From contig NZ_SRSG01000022.1 in NCBI RefSeq assembly GCF_005543295.1, positions 1 to 63,833 of the forward strand: 63,833 bases of DNA, written 5' to 3'. A program made the position numbers and the translations under genes. The stretch comes from Halalkalirubrum salinum. Lineage in GTDB: Archaea > Halobacteriota > Halobacteria > Halobacteriales > Haloferacaceae. The notes under the pieces were generated by a model. That model saw nothing but the letters and a program-made list of their open reading frames with translations, had not been told where the DNA came from and made no database searches. Below are positions 16,743 to 26,169 of the stretch, piece by piece; position 1 is the stretch's first letter, and each line of letters begins with the position of its first letter.

Positions 16743-18635
16743 ATGCTCATTTACAAGAACACGGCGAGGGGGTTCCTCCAGGACGTGGTGCAAAATCGAA
16801 TCGTTGACCAAATCCTGGCAGGCTTCGAAGCACAGCGGATCGGCGGCGTCGCACGGAATGAGATACGTGCGTGGAGACATTCGCTGCAGTATATGGCGAA
16901 CCTCTTTTTTGAGCAGGAGCTGCCGGACGACGCGGAGGTGGCGATCGAGTTTCAGATCCCACTCACCTCCCGACGCGTTGATTTCATGATCGCCGGACGG
17001 GACGCTGCTGGCGAACGCACGCTCGTCGTCATTGAACTGAAACAGTGGGGCGGTGAACGAACCGAACCGGTTCCACACAAGGATGGGATCGTGACGACCG
17101 TTTTGGGTGGCGGCCTCCGTGAGACGACTCATCCGAGCTACCAGGCGTGGTCGTATACCCAACTCATCAAGGACTTCAACGTTGCAGTCCAACGCGAGAA
17201 TATCCGGGTACACCCGCTTGCGTACCTGCATAACTTCGATGCGAAGTACCGCGATCGGATCGATAACGAGATTTATCGACCCTATACGGAGCGCGCGCCC
17301 GTCTTCCTCAAACAGGATGTTGATGAACTCAGCGAGTACCTTGCATCGAAGATTACAACGCCAGATACCGGCGACCTGCTCCAGCAGGTGGAGGATGCAG
17401 ACCTCAAACCCAACAAAAAACTACAGGATTCCCTCGAAGGAATGTTGGAAGCCAACGACGAGTTCACGCTTATCGATTCACAGAAAGTCGTGTTCGAACG
17501 GGCCGTTGAACTGGCGAAGCAGGCCAACGAAGAAGACGAAAAGAAGGTACTCATCGTCGAAGGCGGCCCTGGGACCGGCAAAACCGTCGTCGCAGTCAAC
17601 ATTCTCGCCGAACTGATCCAGAACGAATACACGACACAGTACGTTTCGAAGAATCGGGCTCCCCGGGCAGTTTACAAGCAAAAACTCCGTGGCGATATGC
17701 TCGTCAAGGAGATCGATCATCTGTTTACCGGGGCCGGGAGTTACGTGTCGACACCGCCCAACCAATATCCGGCCCTCGTTGCTGACGAAGCCCATCGGCT
17801 CAACGAAGAGTCGACCTTCTTTGGTCGGGGCGAAAATCAGGTTATGGAAATCATCAACGCTGCCAAATTCTCGGTGTTCTTTATTGATGAAAGCCAGCGT
17901 GTGCACATCGACGACATTGGGACAAAACAGGAAATCCACAAGTTCGCTACGGAGATGAATGCGGATATTGAGACAATGGAATTGGACGCGCAGTTCCGCT
18001 GTAGCGGCTCTGACGGATACGTCGCCTGGCTCGATGACGTCTTAGCGATCCGTGAGACTGCCAACGCCGACGGCTTTGATCTACAGTTCGATGTCAGACT
18101 CTACGACGACCCACAGCGGTTACACGAAACGATCGAAGCCAGAAACACCGAGGGGCAACTGTCGAGAGTCGTCGCAGGGTATTGCTGGGAGTGGGACAAA
18201 GACGGTCGCAGCGATCCAGCCTACCATGACATCGAAATCGGCGAGTATCGTCGGAGTTGGAACCTCGATGGCGGCGATCCGTGGGCGGTCGACGAGGGAT
18301 CGATCGACGAGGTCGGCTGTATCCACACCTGCCAGGGATTGGAGTTCGATTACGTCGGCGTGATTATCGGGCCAGATCTCAAATACCGAGATGGCGAAAT
18401 TATCACCGACCACGAGGCACGAGCGACGACCGATCGATCGCTGTTTGGCATCAAGAAAATGCTCGATGAAGACCCCGAGCGGGCACGCGAGATCATCGAC
18501 GAGGTGATCAAAAACACGTATCGGACGCTGCTCAGCAGGGGGCTCAAGGGCTGTTACATCTACTGTTGTGACGATCAGCTTCGAGCGTACATGCGAAAAC
18601 GCCTCTCGAACATCAATGGGACGATCGACTACTGA
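16743..18635 (+). CDS. DUF2075 nuclease-helicase
   Basis: A 630-residue protein with two parts. The N-terminal 200 residues have SLQYM, RRVDFMIAG (Asp about 80) and LVVIELKQW (Glu and Lys about 97 and 99), the pattern of a PD-(D/E)xK nuclease. The rest is the DUF2075 (Schlafen-helicase-like) P-loop ATPase: VEGGPGTGKTVVA about 275, ADEAHRLNE about 349, FFIDESQRV, QFRCSGSDGYVAW and the C-terminal HTCQGLEFDYVGVIIGPDL typical of superfamily 1 helicases. The MazG-like gene follows after 93 bp. Pairs like this occur in bacterial accessory regions, and a phage-defence role is plausible but unproven. Confidence 0.87.
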   Translation: MLIYKNTARGFLQDVVQNRIVDQILAGFEAQRIGGVARNEIRAWRHSLQYMANLFFEQELPDDAEVAIEFQIPLTSRRVDFMIAGRDAAGERTLVVIELKQWGGERTEPVPHKDGIVTTVLGGGLRETTHPSYQAWSYTQLIKDFNVAVQRENIRVHPLAYLHNFDAKYRDRIDNEIYRPYTERAPVFLKQDVDELSEYLASKITTPDTGDLLQQVEDADLKPNKKLQDSLEGMLEANDEFTLIDSQKVVFERAVELAKQANEEDEKKVLIVEGGPGTGKTVVAVNILAELIQNEYTTQYVSKNRAPRAVYKQKLRGDMLVKEIDHLFTGAGSYVSTPPNQYPALVADEAHRLNEESTFFGRGENQVMEIINAAKFSVFFIDESQRVHIDDIGTKQEIHKFATEMNADIETMELDAQFRCSGSDGYVAWLDDVLAIRETANADGFDLQFDVRLYDDPQRLHETIEARNTEGQLSRVVAGYCWEWDKDGRSDPAYHDIEIGEYRRSWNLDGGDPWAVDEGSIDEVGCIHTCQGLEFDYVGVIIGPDLKYRDGEIITDHEARATTDRSLFGIKKMLDEDPERAREIIDEVIKNTYRTLLSRGLKGCYIYCCDDQLRAYMRKRLSNINGTIDY

Positions 18636-18728
18636 GACTGCGCCACACAGTAGTGTGGTTGCTGATCGTATTCTGGAGGCGAGCGGAGTAATGATATTTT
18701 ACGAGCAATCAACCCATGGGTAGGAACG

Positions 18729-19103
18729 ATGACCAAAGACCTGGACTCTCTCCAGCGGCAACAGGAAGCATTCATTCGATCACGAGACTGGGAGCAATTT
18801 CACACCCCAAAGAGCATTGCAATGTCAATTTCTGTCGAGGCGAGCGAACTGATGGAGGTGTTTCAGTGGCACGACAACCTCCCAGCAAGTGCGTACGACG
18901 ACGATCCAGAGATACAGACCGCTGTCGAGGACGAACTCGCAGACATCCTCATTTACGCACTGAGTATGGCTTCGGTGTTCGAAATCGACTTGGGAGCGGT
19001 CACCGCACAGAAATTGGAGGAGAACGTCGATCGGTTTGATGAACAAACAGCGGCAGAGATACACCAGGAACTGTCTCAGTGGAAATCGAATGAGGACTGC
19101 TGA
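18729..19103 (+). CDS. MazG-like nucleotide pyrophosphohydrolase
   Basis: All-alpha NTP pyrophosphohydrolase that turns nucleoside triphosphates into monophosphates plus pyrophosphate. The 124-residue protein has the metal-binding E-x-x-E and E-x-x-D pair: VEASELMEVFQW and DELADILIYALS. The N-terminus QQEAFIRSRDWEQFHTPKSIAMS is the usual one for the small MazG-like group. It lies right after the nuclease-helicase. Acting on nucleotide pools during infection would fit a two-gene defence module; house-cleaning of damaged nucleotides is the other possibility. Confidence 0.9.
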   Translation: MTKDLDSLQRQQEAFIRSRDWEQFHTPKSIAMSISVEASELMEVFQWHDNLPASAYDDDPEIQTAVEDELADILIYALSMASVFEIDLGAVTAQKLEENVDRFDEQTAAEIHQELSQWKSNEDC

Positions 19104-19304
19104 CAGTGGCGCCTCAGTGTATTATTTGTGCATTCATATTAAAATGAAGATACCCACGATCGAATCCAAATATAACGGCGTAGTCCGTCAGTGGAGGACA
19201 ACCCGCTTCGATCGACCCACAGAAACAGCAGCGTGGTCAAAGCGGGTGGGCAGCCGAACGTAGTCAATCAATCCAGATAGCTGATCACGGATACGCAAGC
19301 CAAC

Positions 19305-20669
19305 ATGAGTCAAGATACTGTCACCGTTAAGACAGACGACACCGGACCGTTAGACACCTTCCGGCAGTTCTTCGCGCTGCAGCGGGATGTGCTCGTGTTG
19401 TCGATCGCGATGTTCGCGTTCAGTCTGGGCTTTCAGATGACGAACCGGTTTCTCCCCGAGTACATGGTGGCACTCGGCGCGTCCGGCTTTGTCGTCGGGC
19501 TGTTTGGGACGTTCGGCAATATCATCTCTGCGCTGTACCCGTATCCAGGTGGTGCGGTTTCCGATCGAATCGGGTCGCGATACGCACTAACGGTATTTGG
19601 GTTGATTTCGACGATTGGCTTTGGCGTCTGGTTGGTCGCACCCACGCTCGGCGCGTTCACCGTTGCGGGCGTACCGATCGAGCCGTGGATCTGGATCTTC
19701 GTCGGGCTGATCCTCGCACAGGCGTGGAAGTCCTTCGGCCTCGGGGCGACGTTCGCCGTGGTCAAACAGGCGACCGATCCCTCACGGCTGGCCGCGGGCT
19801 TTGCCAGCACGGAGACGTTCCGTCGAACGGCGTTCCTCATCGGGCCGGTTCTTGCAGCAGTCCTCATTGGCCTGCACCCACAGTTCACCGTGAGCTTCCA
19901 ACTCGTCCTCGCGGTCGCAGTCGGCTTCGGGGTGCTTGGGACGATCGTCCAGCACCTCCTCTACGATGCAAGCGATGACTCGTTCGGCGATTCGTTCGCA
20001 GGCGTCGATCAGATCCGCCAGGATCTCAAGGAGATGCCAGAGCCGCTGCGGCCGCTGTTAGTCGGTGACACCCTCGTTCGGTTCGCCAACGGCATGGTGT
20101 ACGTCTTTTTTGTGTTGGTTGTGACGCAGTTTTTCGAGGTTGGGTTCGACATGACACTAGCGCTGGGTGGGTTCTCCTACGAGGTGAGCCTCTCACCGGC
20201 AGCGTTCTTTGGGTACCTGCTTGGCGTGGAGATGCTCGTCGCCCTGTTGATCATGGCACCAGCGTCGAAGTTCGCCGAACGGGTCGGCCTCAAGCCAGTC
20301 GTTGCCACCGGCTTTGCCGTCTACGCCGTGTTTCCGGTCGTGTTGATTTTTGCGCCGGCGATCGCCGGATCGGTGCTGCCGCTGTCGATGGTCATGATCG
20401 CCGTCTTCGCGTTCTCTGGGATTCGGTTTGCCGGGCTTCCCTCACACAAAGCGCTCATTGTCGGCCCAGCCAAGCGCGGGGCAGGCGGACGGGTCACTGG
20501 GACGTACTACCTGCTCCGGAACACAATCGTCATCCCGAGTGCGGCGATCGGCGGGTATCTCTGGGACTTCGTCAGCCCAGAGGTCGCTTTTAGTATCGCC
20601 GCCATCATCGGCATCATCGGAACTGGCTACTTCCTCGTGTTTGGCAAGGAGTTTGAAGCGTACGCGTGA
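19305..20669 (+). CDS. MFS transporter
   Basis: A 454-residue transporter with about twelve membrane helices in two halves. The loop between helices 2 and 3 reads GGAVSDRIGSRYAL, the MFS signature A motif. The middle loop (about residues 225-245) is acidic and polar. A second A-like element, SKFAERVGLKP, occurs in the C-terminal half. Nothing in the sequence names the substrate. It has no close partner; 200 bp without a gene precede it. Confidence 0.88.
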   Translation: MSQDTVTVKTDDTGPLDTFRQFFALQRDVLVLSIAMFAFSLGFQMTNRFLPEYMVALGASGFVVGLFGTFGNIISALYPYPGGAVSDRIGSRYALTVFGLISTIGFGVWLVAPTLGAFTVAGVPIEPWIWIFVGLILAQAWKSFGLGATFAVVKQATDPSRLAAGFASTETFRRTAFLIGPVLAAVLIGLHPQFTVSFQLVLAVAVGFGVLGTIVQHLLYDASDDSFGDSFAGVDQIRQDLKEMPEPLRPLLVGDTLVRFANGMVYVFFVLVVTQFFEVGFDMTLALGGFSYEVSLSPAAFFGYLLGVEMLVALLIMAPASKFAERVGLKPVVATGFAVYAVFPVVLIFAPAIAGSVLPLSMVMIAVFAFSGIRFAGLPSHKALIVGPAKRGAGGRVTGTYYLLRNTIVIPSAAIGGYLWDFVSPEVAFSIAAIIGIIGTGYFLVFGKEFEAYA

Positions 20670-20711
20670 TCGCCAGCAAAACAAATTCGACTGATCGCTG
20701 TCGGCCGCCCG

Positions 20712-22160
20712 TCAGTGCAACGCTTTGAGGTTGTGGACGACCGAGAGCCGATTGATCAGTTCGGCGGTCGGCGCGAGCGCCCGTTCGATCGCCGCAGTGG
20801 GTTTGTACGCCATCGGCGCTTCGTCGCGGACAGACGGGACAACCGACTCGGAGTAGATTCCCTCCATCGCCGCCTCGAACGCATCGATCGACACTCGATC
20901 GAAGGCATCACTCCGGCTCATCGTTCGGCCCGCGCCATGTGGTGCGCTGTGGTTGTATTCGGGGTTGCCGAGACCGCGAGCAATGATCGAGCCGTCGGCC
21001 ATGTTGAACGGGATGACGAGCCGCTGGCCGTCCCGTGCAGGCGTCGCGCCTTTGCGGATCGTGAGGTCTCGAAAGTCGATGTAGTTGTGGATCGACTGAA
21101 ACGAGTCGATCGGCTCCACGTCGAGGGCGTCACAGATCGTCTCGACCATGAGCGTTCGGTTCCAGCGGGCGTACTGCTGGGCGAACAGCATATCTACGTA
21201 GTAGCCGTGGGCCTCTCGTCCCTCAAGCCAATCGAGGCTGTCGTTTCGGTCTTCGGCTCGGTCAGCCGGCCGCGCGAGTCGATCGAAGGTATCCTCGATC
21301 GCCGAGCCCTCGAAGTCCGCTCGGATCCGATCGCCGTCCAGATGCGACTGGCCCATCCCGCCAGTAACCCACCGATACAGCTCCGCGTCGCTGACCGCGT
21401 CGGGATCGAACTGCAGGTACCGGTCGTAGCCGTCGGGAATCGCCTCGCGGATCGCGTCGGCCGAGCGGTAGTCGTTGGCGTTGCCCTGCCAGAACTCTGC
21501 GACGGACTTACCGAGATACCGCGAGCCGCTGTGGATGACGAGCCAGTACTCGCCGGAGTTCTCTGCGCGGGCGAACTCAATGAAGTGGTTCCCGCCGCCG
21601 AGGGTGCCCGCACTCTTGATGACGTGTCCAATTCCCTGACGCTGGTCACGGAGTACCCGATCGCAGAGCGATTTGAAATACTCCCCGTCGTAGCCGTCGA
21701 AGTTGAACTCAAGCGGGTCGATCGGCTCGCCGAATCGGTCCTCGAACGCCGCGTTGAACCGCTCGAAGACTTCGTTTGCTCGATCGAACGGAAACTCATC
21801 GATCAGGTGCGGCGCATCGTCGTAGTCATGCACATCCCGACCCATTGGGACCGCCTTCCGGACCGCGCGTTCACGATCGGGGCCCGACAGCGGCAGCGTC
21901 TTGCCGAGATTCACCGCAGCCATCCCGCAGCCGACATCGACGCCGACGATGTTCGGGACAATTCGGTCGGCAAGCGACATGGTGAACCCGACGGGTGCAC
22001 CCGCCCCGAGGTGGGTGTCGGGCATCATCCGTATCGGCTCGGTGAACGCGGGGTGATCGACGAGCGTTTGGATTTGCTCGCGGACATTCGGCTCAATCAA
22101 CGACTTGTCGTCGGTCATCACGTGGGCGGTGGTGTACTCGCCTTGAATTTCGATCGGCAT
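20712..22160 (-). CDS. rtcB: RtcB family RNA ligase
   Basis: GTP- and metal-dependent ligase that joins 2',3'-cyclic phosphate or 3'-phosphate RNA ends to 5'-OH ends; in archaea it completes tRNA splicing. The 482-residue protein has MPDTHLGAGAPVG, VGVDVGCGM, GGGNHFIEFA, VIHSGSRYLGK and SAPHGAGRTMSR, the last holding the His that carries GMP. Start chosen at 22160 (MPIEIQGE). The family includes a tRNA-splicing type and a repair type; this one is more divergent than the standard haloarchaeal splicing enzyme as I remember it, so a repair role is possible. A long open frame on the other strand is only a shadow. Confidence 0.88.
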   Translation of the reverse strand: MPIEIQGEYTTAHVMTDDKSLIEPNVREQIQTLVDHPAFTEPIRMMPDTHLGAGAPVGFTMSLADRIVPNIVGVDVGCGMAAVNLGKTLPLSGPDRERAVRKAVPMGRDVHDYDDAPHLIDEFPFDRANEVFERFNAAFEDRFGEPIDPLEFNFDGYDGEYFKSLCDRVLRDQRQGIGHVIKSAGTLGGGNHFIEFARAENSGEYWLVIHSGSRYLGKSVAEFWQGNANDYRSADAIREAIPDGYDRYLQFDPDAVSDAELYRWVTGGMGQSHLDGDRIRADFEGSAIEDTFDRLARPADRAEDRNDSLDWLEGREAHGYYVDMLFAQQYARWNRTLMVETICDALDVEPIDSFQSIHNYIDFRDLTIRKGATPARDGQRLVIPFNMADGSIIARGLGNPEYNHSAPHGAGRTMSRSDAFDRVSIDAFEAAMEGIYSESVVPSVRDEAPMAYKPTAAIERALAPTAELINRLSVVHNLKALH

Positions 22161-22328
22161 GGTGAGAGCGTGGCGGACGGCACAGGACCGTCCCATCAGA
22201 TAATGTGGCTACGTGGTTCGGTCGGATAGCGTCGTTGGTTCGATCCTCGTCGCTACCCCAGTTGCCGTTGTTGGATCGGTGCGAACCGCCGCGGTGATTT
22301 TTTCACCGTGTCCCCCGAAGTTCAACCA

Positions 22329-22712
22329 ATGGTTCGGCTCCCCTGGCGGCAATCGACACCCGACTCAGCGGTGGAACCGGCCGACAGCCAGATCGACGGC
22401 GAGCCGATCGTCTCGTGTTCGTTTCAAGATGGGACGCTTGAGGTGTACGAGTCCATGGTGTCCATTTCTCGCCGATCGGCATCGAAATTCGAGGATAAAC
22501 AGATCGCGATGAGCGAAATCACGGATGTCACGCATACTGATCGACTCGTCATCAGCTACCTCCAGATCCACCAGCGGGAGTTTGAGACCGACGAGGCGAG
22601 TCTGTTGTCCTCGCCGGTCGACGAAAACACGCTTCATGGCGGCCGCGGCGTGAGTGATTGCGCCAAGCGAGCCACCGAGGCGATCCGCGATCGGATGGGA
22701 GAAAAAGCGTGA
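22329..22712 (+). CDS. small hypothetical protein, possibly PH-like
   Basis: A 127-residue protein I do not recognise. The middle has the alternating pattern of beta strands (VSCSFQDGTLEVYESMVSISR, then ITDVTHTDRLVISYLQIHQ) and a C-terminal helix (SDCAKRATEAIRDRM), as in small PH-like domains. It precedes two bacterial-PH membrane proteins on the same strand, which fits, but 235 bp separate them. Start could be 22308 or 22329. Confidence 0.55.
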   Translation: MVRLPWRQSTPDSAVEPADSQIDGEPIVSCSFQDGTLEVYESMVSISRRSASKFEDKQIAMSEITDVTHTDRLVISYLQIHQREFETDEASLLSSPVDENTLHGGRGVSDCAKRATEAIRDRMGEKA

Positions 22713-22947
22713 CACCCTCCAGTCAGAGGTTCGATCGGTCGGCGATCGGCTACATCAAGCGACAGGCGATCGAAACAGCCGAACAGCAAGCGATCGACTG
22801 CACCAACCAGAAAGTGATCCGTCACACTGACCAGAAACCGATCGACCACTCCGAGACACAACAAACCGAAACAACCGATGTTTATGATTCGCCCGCGGCA
22901 AACAACGGTATGATCAGTACGTCGGTCCGGGTCGCGGAGTGGTCCGC
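22713..22947 (+). repeat. degenerate CGATCG-rich periodic stretch
   Basis: From about 22730 to 22860 the sequence is a loose repeat of roughly 24-27 bp, each unit with CGATCG or a close variant followed by an A/C-rich spacer. No gene is convincing; short frames read QAIETAEQQAIDC and similar. A similar periodic pattern, this time coding, is found at the end of the gene at 25079. Confidence 0.4.
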
Positions 22948-23406
22948 ATGAACGCGCTCCAGCCGCGGATCCGCATTTTGTGGGTGGGTAGAGCGATCAT
23001 TAGCGCCGGCATTGTCGGGGGTGTCGGATACGCCGCCGCGACGTACACGGACGTCCCGGTTGAGTGGCCGATCGCGATCGCCGGCCTCCTGCTCGTCGTT
23101 GGCGTGCTCCACGCCCTGTTGCGCTATCGCAACTGGCGCTATGAGATTCGAGAGGATTCGTTGTATCTCGAGCGAGGGGTACTTACTGAGGTCCGAACGG
23201 CCGTCCCACTCGTCCGGATCCAACACGTCGACTCGCGTCGGAGCGCGCTTGAACGTCTTGTCGGGCTTGCGAGCACAGTCGTCTACACGGCCGGGTCACG
23301 CGGCGCGGACGTCCGGATCCCGGGATTGACACCAGATGATGCGTCGGCACTCCGCGAGCGGCTCAAGCGGCTCGCGATCGAAGCCGACGGGGAGGATGCG
23401 GTGTGA
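22948..23406 (+). CDS. bacterial-PH domain membrane protein (YdbS-like)
   Basis: A 152-residue protein with two membrane helices (about 8-28 and 38-58) followed by one bPH2 domain: YRNWRYEIREDSLYLERGVLTEVRTAVPLVRIQHVDSR and VYTAGSRGADVRIPGL. These proteins pair with larger YdbT-like partners at the membrane; their role is poorly known, with protection against certain secondary metabolites shown for bacterial relatives. The gene overlaps the next one by four bases (GTGA), so the two are translated together. Confidence 0.85.
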   Translation: MNALQPRIRILWVGRAIISAGIVGGVGYAAATYTDVPVEWPIAIAGLLLVVGVLHALLRYRNWRYEIREDSLYLERGVLTEVRTAVPLVRIQHVDSRRSALERLVGLASTVVYTAGSRGADVRIPGLTPDDASALRERLKRLAIEADGEDAV

Positions 23407-25079
23407 AGCTGTCGCCGATCTCTGTGCCCTACCGGGCCGTACAGAAGGGCGGTGGCCTGCTCTTCATGCTCGTGTTTTTCAGTTCGACCGGGGCGGCTGG
23501 CCCGGGTGGACTCGTATTAGGCCTCGGAGCGATCGCAATTCTCGCGGTCTCGATCGGCTACGAACTACTGTACTATCGTCGCTTCAGCTACGAACTCACG
23601 GCGGATACGCTCGATCTCAGCTCTGGCGTGTTCAACCGCCGCGAGCGAGAGATCCCGTACGGGCGGATCCAAAACGTCGACGTGAGCCAGAATATCATCC
23701 AGCGCGCGCTCGGAATTGCGGCGGTGAACGTTGAAACCGCCGGCGGGGGCTCGACGGAGGCGGTGATTCGGTACGTCTCCGCAGAGACGGCCGAAACGTT
23801 GCAGACGGACGTCCGCGATCGCAAACGAGGCCGCGATCGCCGAGAAGGCGTGATCGCTGACGAACCCGCGACTGAACCCGAAGCGCTGTTCTCGATCGAA
23901 CCCAGCGAACTTGCGCTCGTCGGCGTGTTGTCGTTCGATCCGCGGGTCCCTGGTGCGATTCTCGCACTCCTCACTGGCTCGGTGCCGTTTGTCTCGCCGA
24001 TCCTCCCTGGCGACGTTAGTGGCATCGGGCTGACAGTGCTCATTGTCGTGGTCGGGGTGGCGATTATCGCCCTGTCGTGGATCGTGGGTGCGATCTCGGC
24101 AGTCGTCAACTACTGGGGCTTCCGACTCACTCAGACCGAGGACGAACTGCAGTACGAGCGCGGGCTGGTACAGCGATACAGCGGAACAATTCCGTTCGAT
24201 AAGGTGCAGACGGTAACGATCGAGGACAATCCGTTGAAACGACGGTTCGGATACGCAACCCTCGGCGTTGAAACGGCTGGCTACGCGCCAGGACAGGCCA
24301 ACGGGAAGGGAAGCGAGGCAGCGGTCCCGCTGGCATCCGTCGATCGCGTCCACCGACTCGCCCACGAGCTGGAAGCATTCGGTGAGCCCGAATTTACCCG
24401 ACCCCCCAAACGGATTCGCCGCCGGTACGCCGTTCGGTACTTGTTGGCGATCGGTGCACTGACGGCGATCGCGTTCGCAATCACGCGGTTTTACACCATC
24501 CCGTTCCCGTGGTACGTCCCCGTGGGTGCGGCCGTATTGACACCGATCGCGGCCCACTACAAGTGGCTCCACCGCGGCTATTGGCTCGGCGAGGACCACT
24601 TCGTCGCTCGCAGCGGCTTTTGGAACCGAGAGGCCAAGGTCGTCCCCTACTACCGGATTCAGACGGTGATCGACACCCGAACAATCTTCCAGCGACGCTG
24701 GGATGTCGGGACAGTCGTCGCAGATACGGCCGGGTCGCTGTCAGTGCTCGGGAGCGATGCCGCCGCCCTCGATATCGATCGGGCTGATGTCGAACGGGTC
24801 CGTGAGGAACTCACCGATCGACTGCAGGCCTCGCTGGAGGAACGCCGCCGCGATCGAAAACCGGCGAGCGGATTTGCGTGGATTGACACGGTCGAAGATC
24901 CTGCGCTTCCGAATCCGGTCGACTTCGACTCGCTCACACCCGCGATCACAGCGGCCGGGAGCGAGGACGCTGATCGGTCGATAGGCAGTACCAAGGCTGA
25001 TCCATCGCCCGACTCTACAAAGGCTGATCGATCGCCCGACGCTACCGACAGCGATCAGCCGGATCGTCCTGAAGAGTAG
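23403..25079 (+). CDS. bacterial-PH domain membrane protein (YdbT-like, three PH units)
   Basis: A 558-residue membrane protein with three bPH2 units, each after a pair of hydrophobic helices: YRRFSYELTADTLDLSSGVFNRR near residue 60, LTQTEDELQYERGLVQRYSGTIPFDKVQ near 240, and WLGEDHFVARSGFWNREAKVVPYYRIQ near 400. It starts with GTG overlapping the stop of its small partner. The C-terminal tail repeats KADxSPD units in frame, built from CGATCG-rich DNA. Likely acts with the YdbS-like protein as a membrane complex. Confidence 0.87.
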   Translation: MKLSPISVPYRAVQKGGGLLFMLVFFSSTGAAGPGGLVLGLGAIAILAVSIGYELLYYRRFSYELTADTLDLSSGVFNRREREIPYGRIQNVDVSQNIIQRALGIAAVNVETAGGGSTEAVIRYVSAETAETLQTDVRDRKRGRDRREGVIADEPATEPEALFSIEPSELALVGVLSFDPRVPGAILALLTGSVPFVSPILPGDVSGIGLTVLIVVVGVAIIALSWIVGAISAVVNYWGFRLTQTEDELQYERGLVQRYSGTIPFDKVQTVTIEDNPLKRRFGYATLGVETAGYAPGQANGKGSEAAVPLASVDRVHRLAHELEAFGEPEFTRPPKRIRRRYAVRYLLAIGALTAIAFAITRFYTIPFPWYVPVGAAVLTPIAAHYKWLHRGYWLGEDHFVARSGFWNREAKVVPYYRIQTVIDTRTIFQRRWDVGTVVADTAGSLSVLGSDAAALDIDRADVERVREELTDRLQASLEERRRDRKPASGFAWIDTVEDPALPNPVDFDSLTPAITAAGSEDADRSIGSTKADPSPDSTKADRSPDATDSDQPDRPEE

Positions 25080-25091
25080 TCCGTCACTGAA

Positions 25092-25427
25092 TCAGTCCAG
25101 AAACGCCTGACACTCAACCGTCCGACCGTCAGGATCGGTCGCAAAGAACTGGTAAATTCCGTACTTCTCGTTGTAGTGTGGTTCCTCTGTGGCCCGATCA
25201 GCAAGCCGTTGATAGAGCTCATCAACCCCCGTTTCGTCCTCGGTGACGAAGGTGATGATCCCACAGCGATCGGTTCGATCGCGCGCACAGAAGCCGAACA
25301 GGAGGTTGTCGTACTGGAGAATGGTACAGTCCGGCTGCTCGCGCCAGACGGTCGCGCCGATCGTTTCGGTGTAAAACTCGACAACTGGTTCGAGCGCCTC
25401 GGTCTCATAAAAGACAATTCCGGACAT
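25092..25427 (-). CDS. VOC (glyoxalase-fold) protein
   Basis: A 111-residue single vicinal-oxygen-chelate domain: IVFYETEALEPVVEFYTETIGA at the start and YGIYQFFATDPDGRTVECQAF at the end, with the usual FxxxDPDGR strand and terminal Glu. Substrate unknown. Start chosen at 25427 (MSGIVFYE), 16 bp after the aldolase stop; the two genes are probably one transcript. The open frame further upstream is a shadow of the aldolase gene. Confidence 0.85.
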   Translation of the reverse strand: MSGIVFYETEALEPVVEFYTETIGATVWREQPDCTILQYDNLLFGFCARDRTDRCGIITFVTEDETGVDELYQRLADRATEEPHYNEKYGIYQFFATDPDGRTVECQAFLD

Positions 25428-25443
25428 GGCGTTTTGATTGAGA

Positions 25444-26091
25444 TTACTCGCGGGCTGCGTCGACGGTTTCTGCGAAGGCGCGAGCCGTCTCCGTGATCGC
25501 CTCGAAGTCGCCGCGTTCGATCGCGTCGTCGTCGACAAGCGCCCCACCGACGCCGATCGAAGACGCACCCGCTTCGATGAACGACGCGGCGTTGTCCAGA
25601 TCCACGCCGCCGGTGGTCATGATCGGCACCTGTCCGAGCGGGCCTTTGATCGACTTGACGTGGCCGGGCCCGAGCGTTGAAGCGGGAAACACCTTCACGA
25701 CGTCCGCACCAGCCTCGTAGGCGGTGATGACCTCTGTTGGCGTCATTGCGCCGGGGACGACAACCGTTCCGTAGCGGTTGCAGAGTTCGATCACGTCCTC
25801 GTGGAGGCTTGGGCTCACGACGAACTCCGCGCCGGCGAGCGTCACCGCCCGGGCGGTCTCGGCGTCCAGGACGGTCCCAACGCCGATGATTGTCTCCTCG
25901 TCGTCGAACGACGCGGTGACGTTCGAGAGCATGTCGGTCACGTTCGGGGTATCGGCAGTGAGTTCGATTGCCGTCACGCCGCCTGCCTTTAGCGCTTCAG
26001 CCACGTCGATCACCGTGTCCGCATCTGCCCCACGGAGGACAGCGACCACGCCGCTATCGTTGATTCGATCGAGATCATCCTGTTTACTCAT
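25444..26091 (-). CDS. KDPG/KHG aldolase
   Basis: Class I aldolase splitting 2-keto-3-deoxy-6-phosphogluconate into pyruvate and glyceraldehyde-3-phosphate, a step of the Entner-Doudoroff route. The 215-residue protein has VVAVLRGADADTVIDVAEAL, GGVTAIELTADTP, IGVGTVLDAETARA, FVVSPSLHEDVIELCNRYG, VKVFPAST with the Schiff-base Lys, and IMTTGGVDLDNAASFIEAGA. All parts of the family are present and length is normal. A hydroxy-oxoglutarate aldolase activity is possible in the same fold. Confidence 0.9.
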   Translation of the reverse strand: MSKQDDLDRINDSGVVAVLRGADADTVIDVAEALKAGGVTAIELTADTPNVTDMLSNVTASFDDEETIIGVGTVLDAETARAVTLAGAEFVVSPSLHEDVIELCNRYGTVVVPGAMTPTEVITAYEAGADVVKVFPASTLGPGHVKSIKGPLGQVPIMTTGGVDLDNAASFIEAGASSIGVGGALVDDDAIERGDFEAITETARAFAETVDAARE

Positions 26092-26169
26092 ATGTTAGTA
26101 GTCTCTCAGGGAGGCTCTTAAGCGTCGGCGATAACGATCGGTATACGACGAATTCGATCAGTCGAGTCG

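Noticed and set aside
20715-22229. 504-codon open frame on the plus strand
   Set aside because: It is fully antisense to the RtcB gene, whose motifs are clear. Its protein is rich in Arg and Val and matches no fold; GC-rich codon use creates such shadows.
22658-22951. 97-codon plus-strand frame across the periodic CGATCG region
   Set aside because: The frame follows the DNA repeat and starts inside the preceding gene; there is no protein family behind it.
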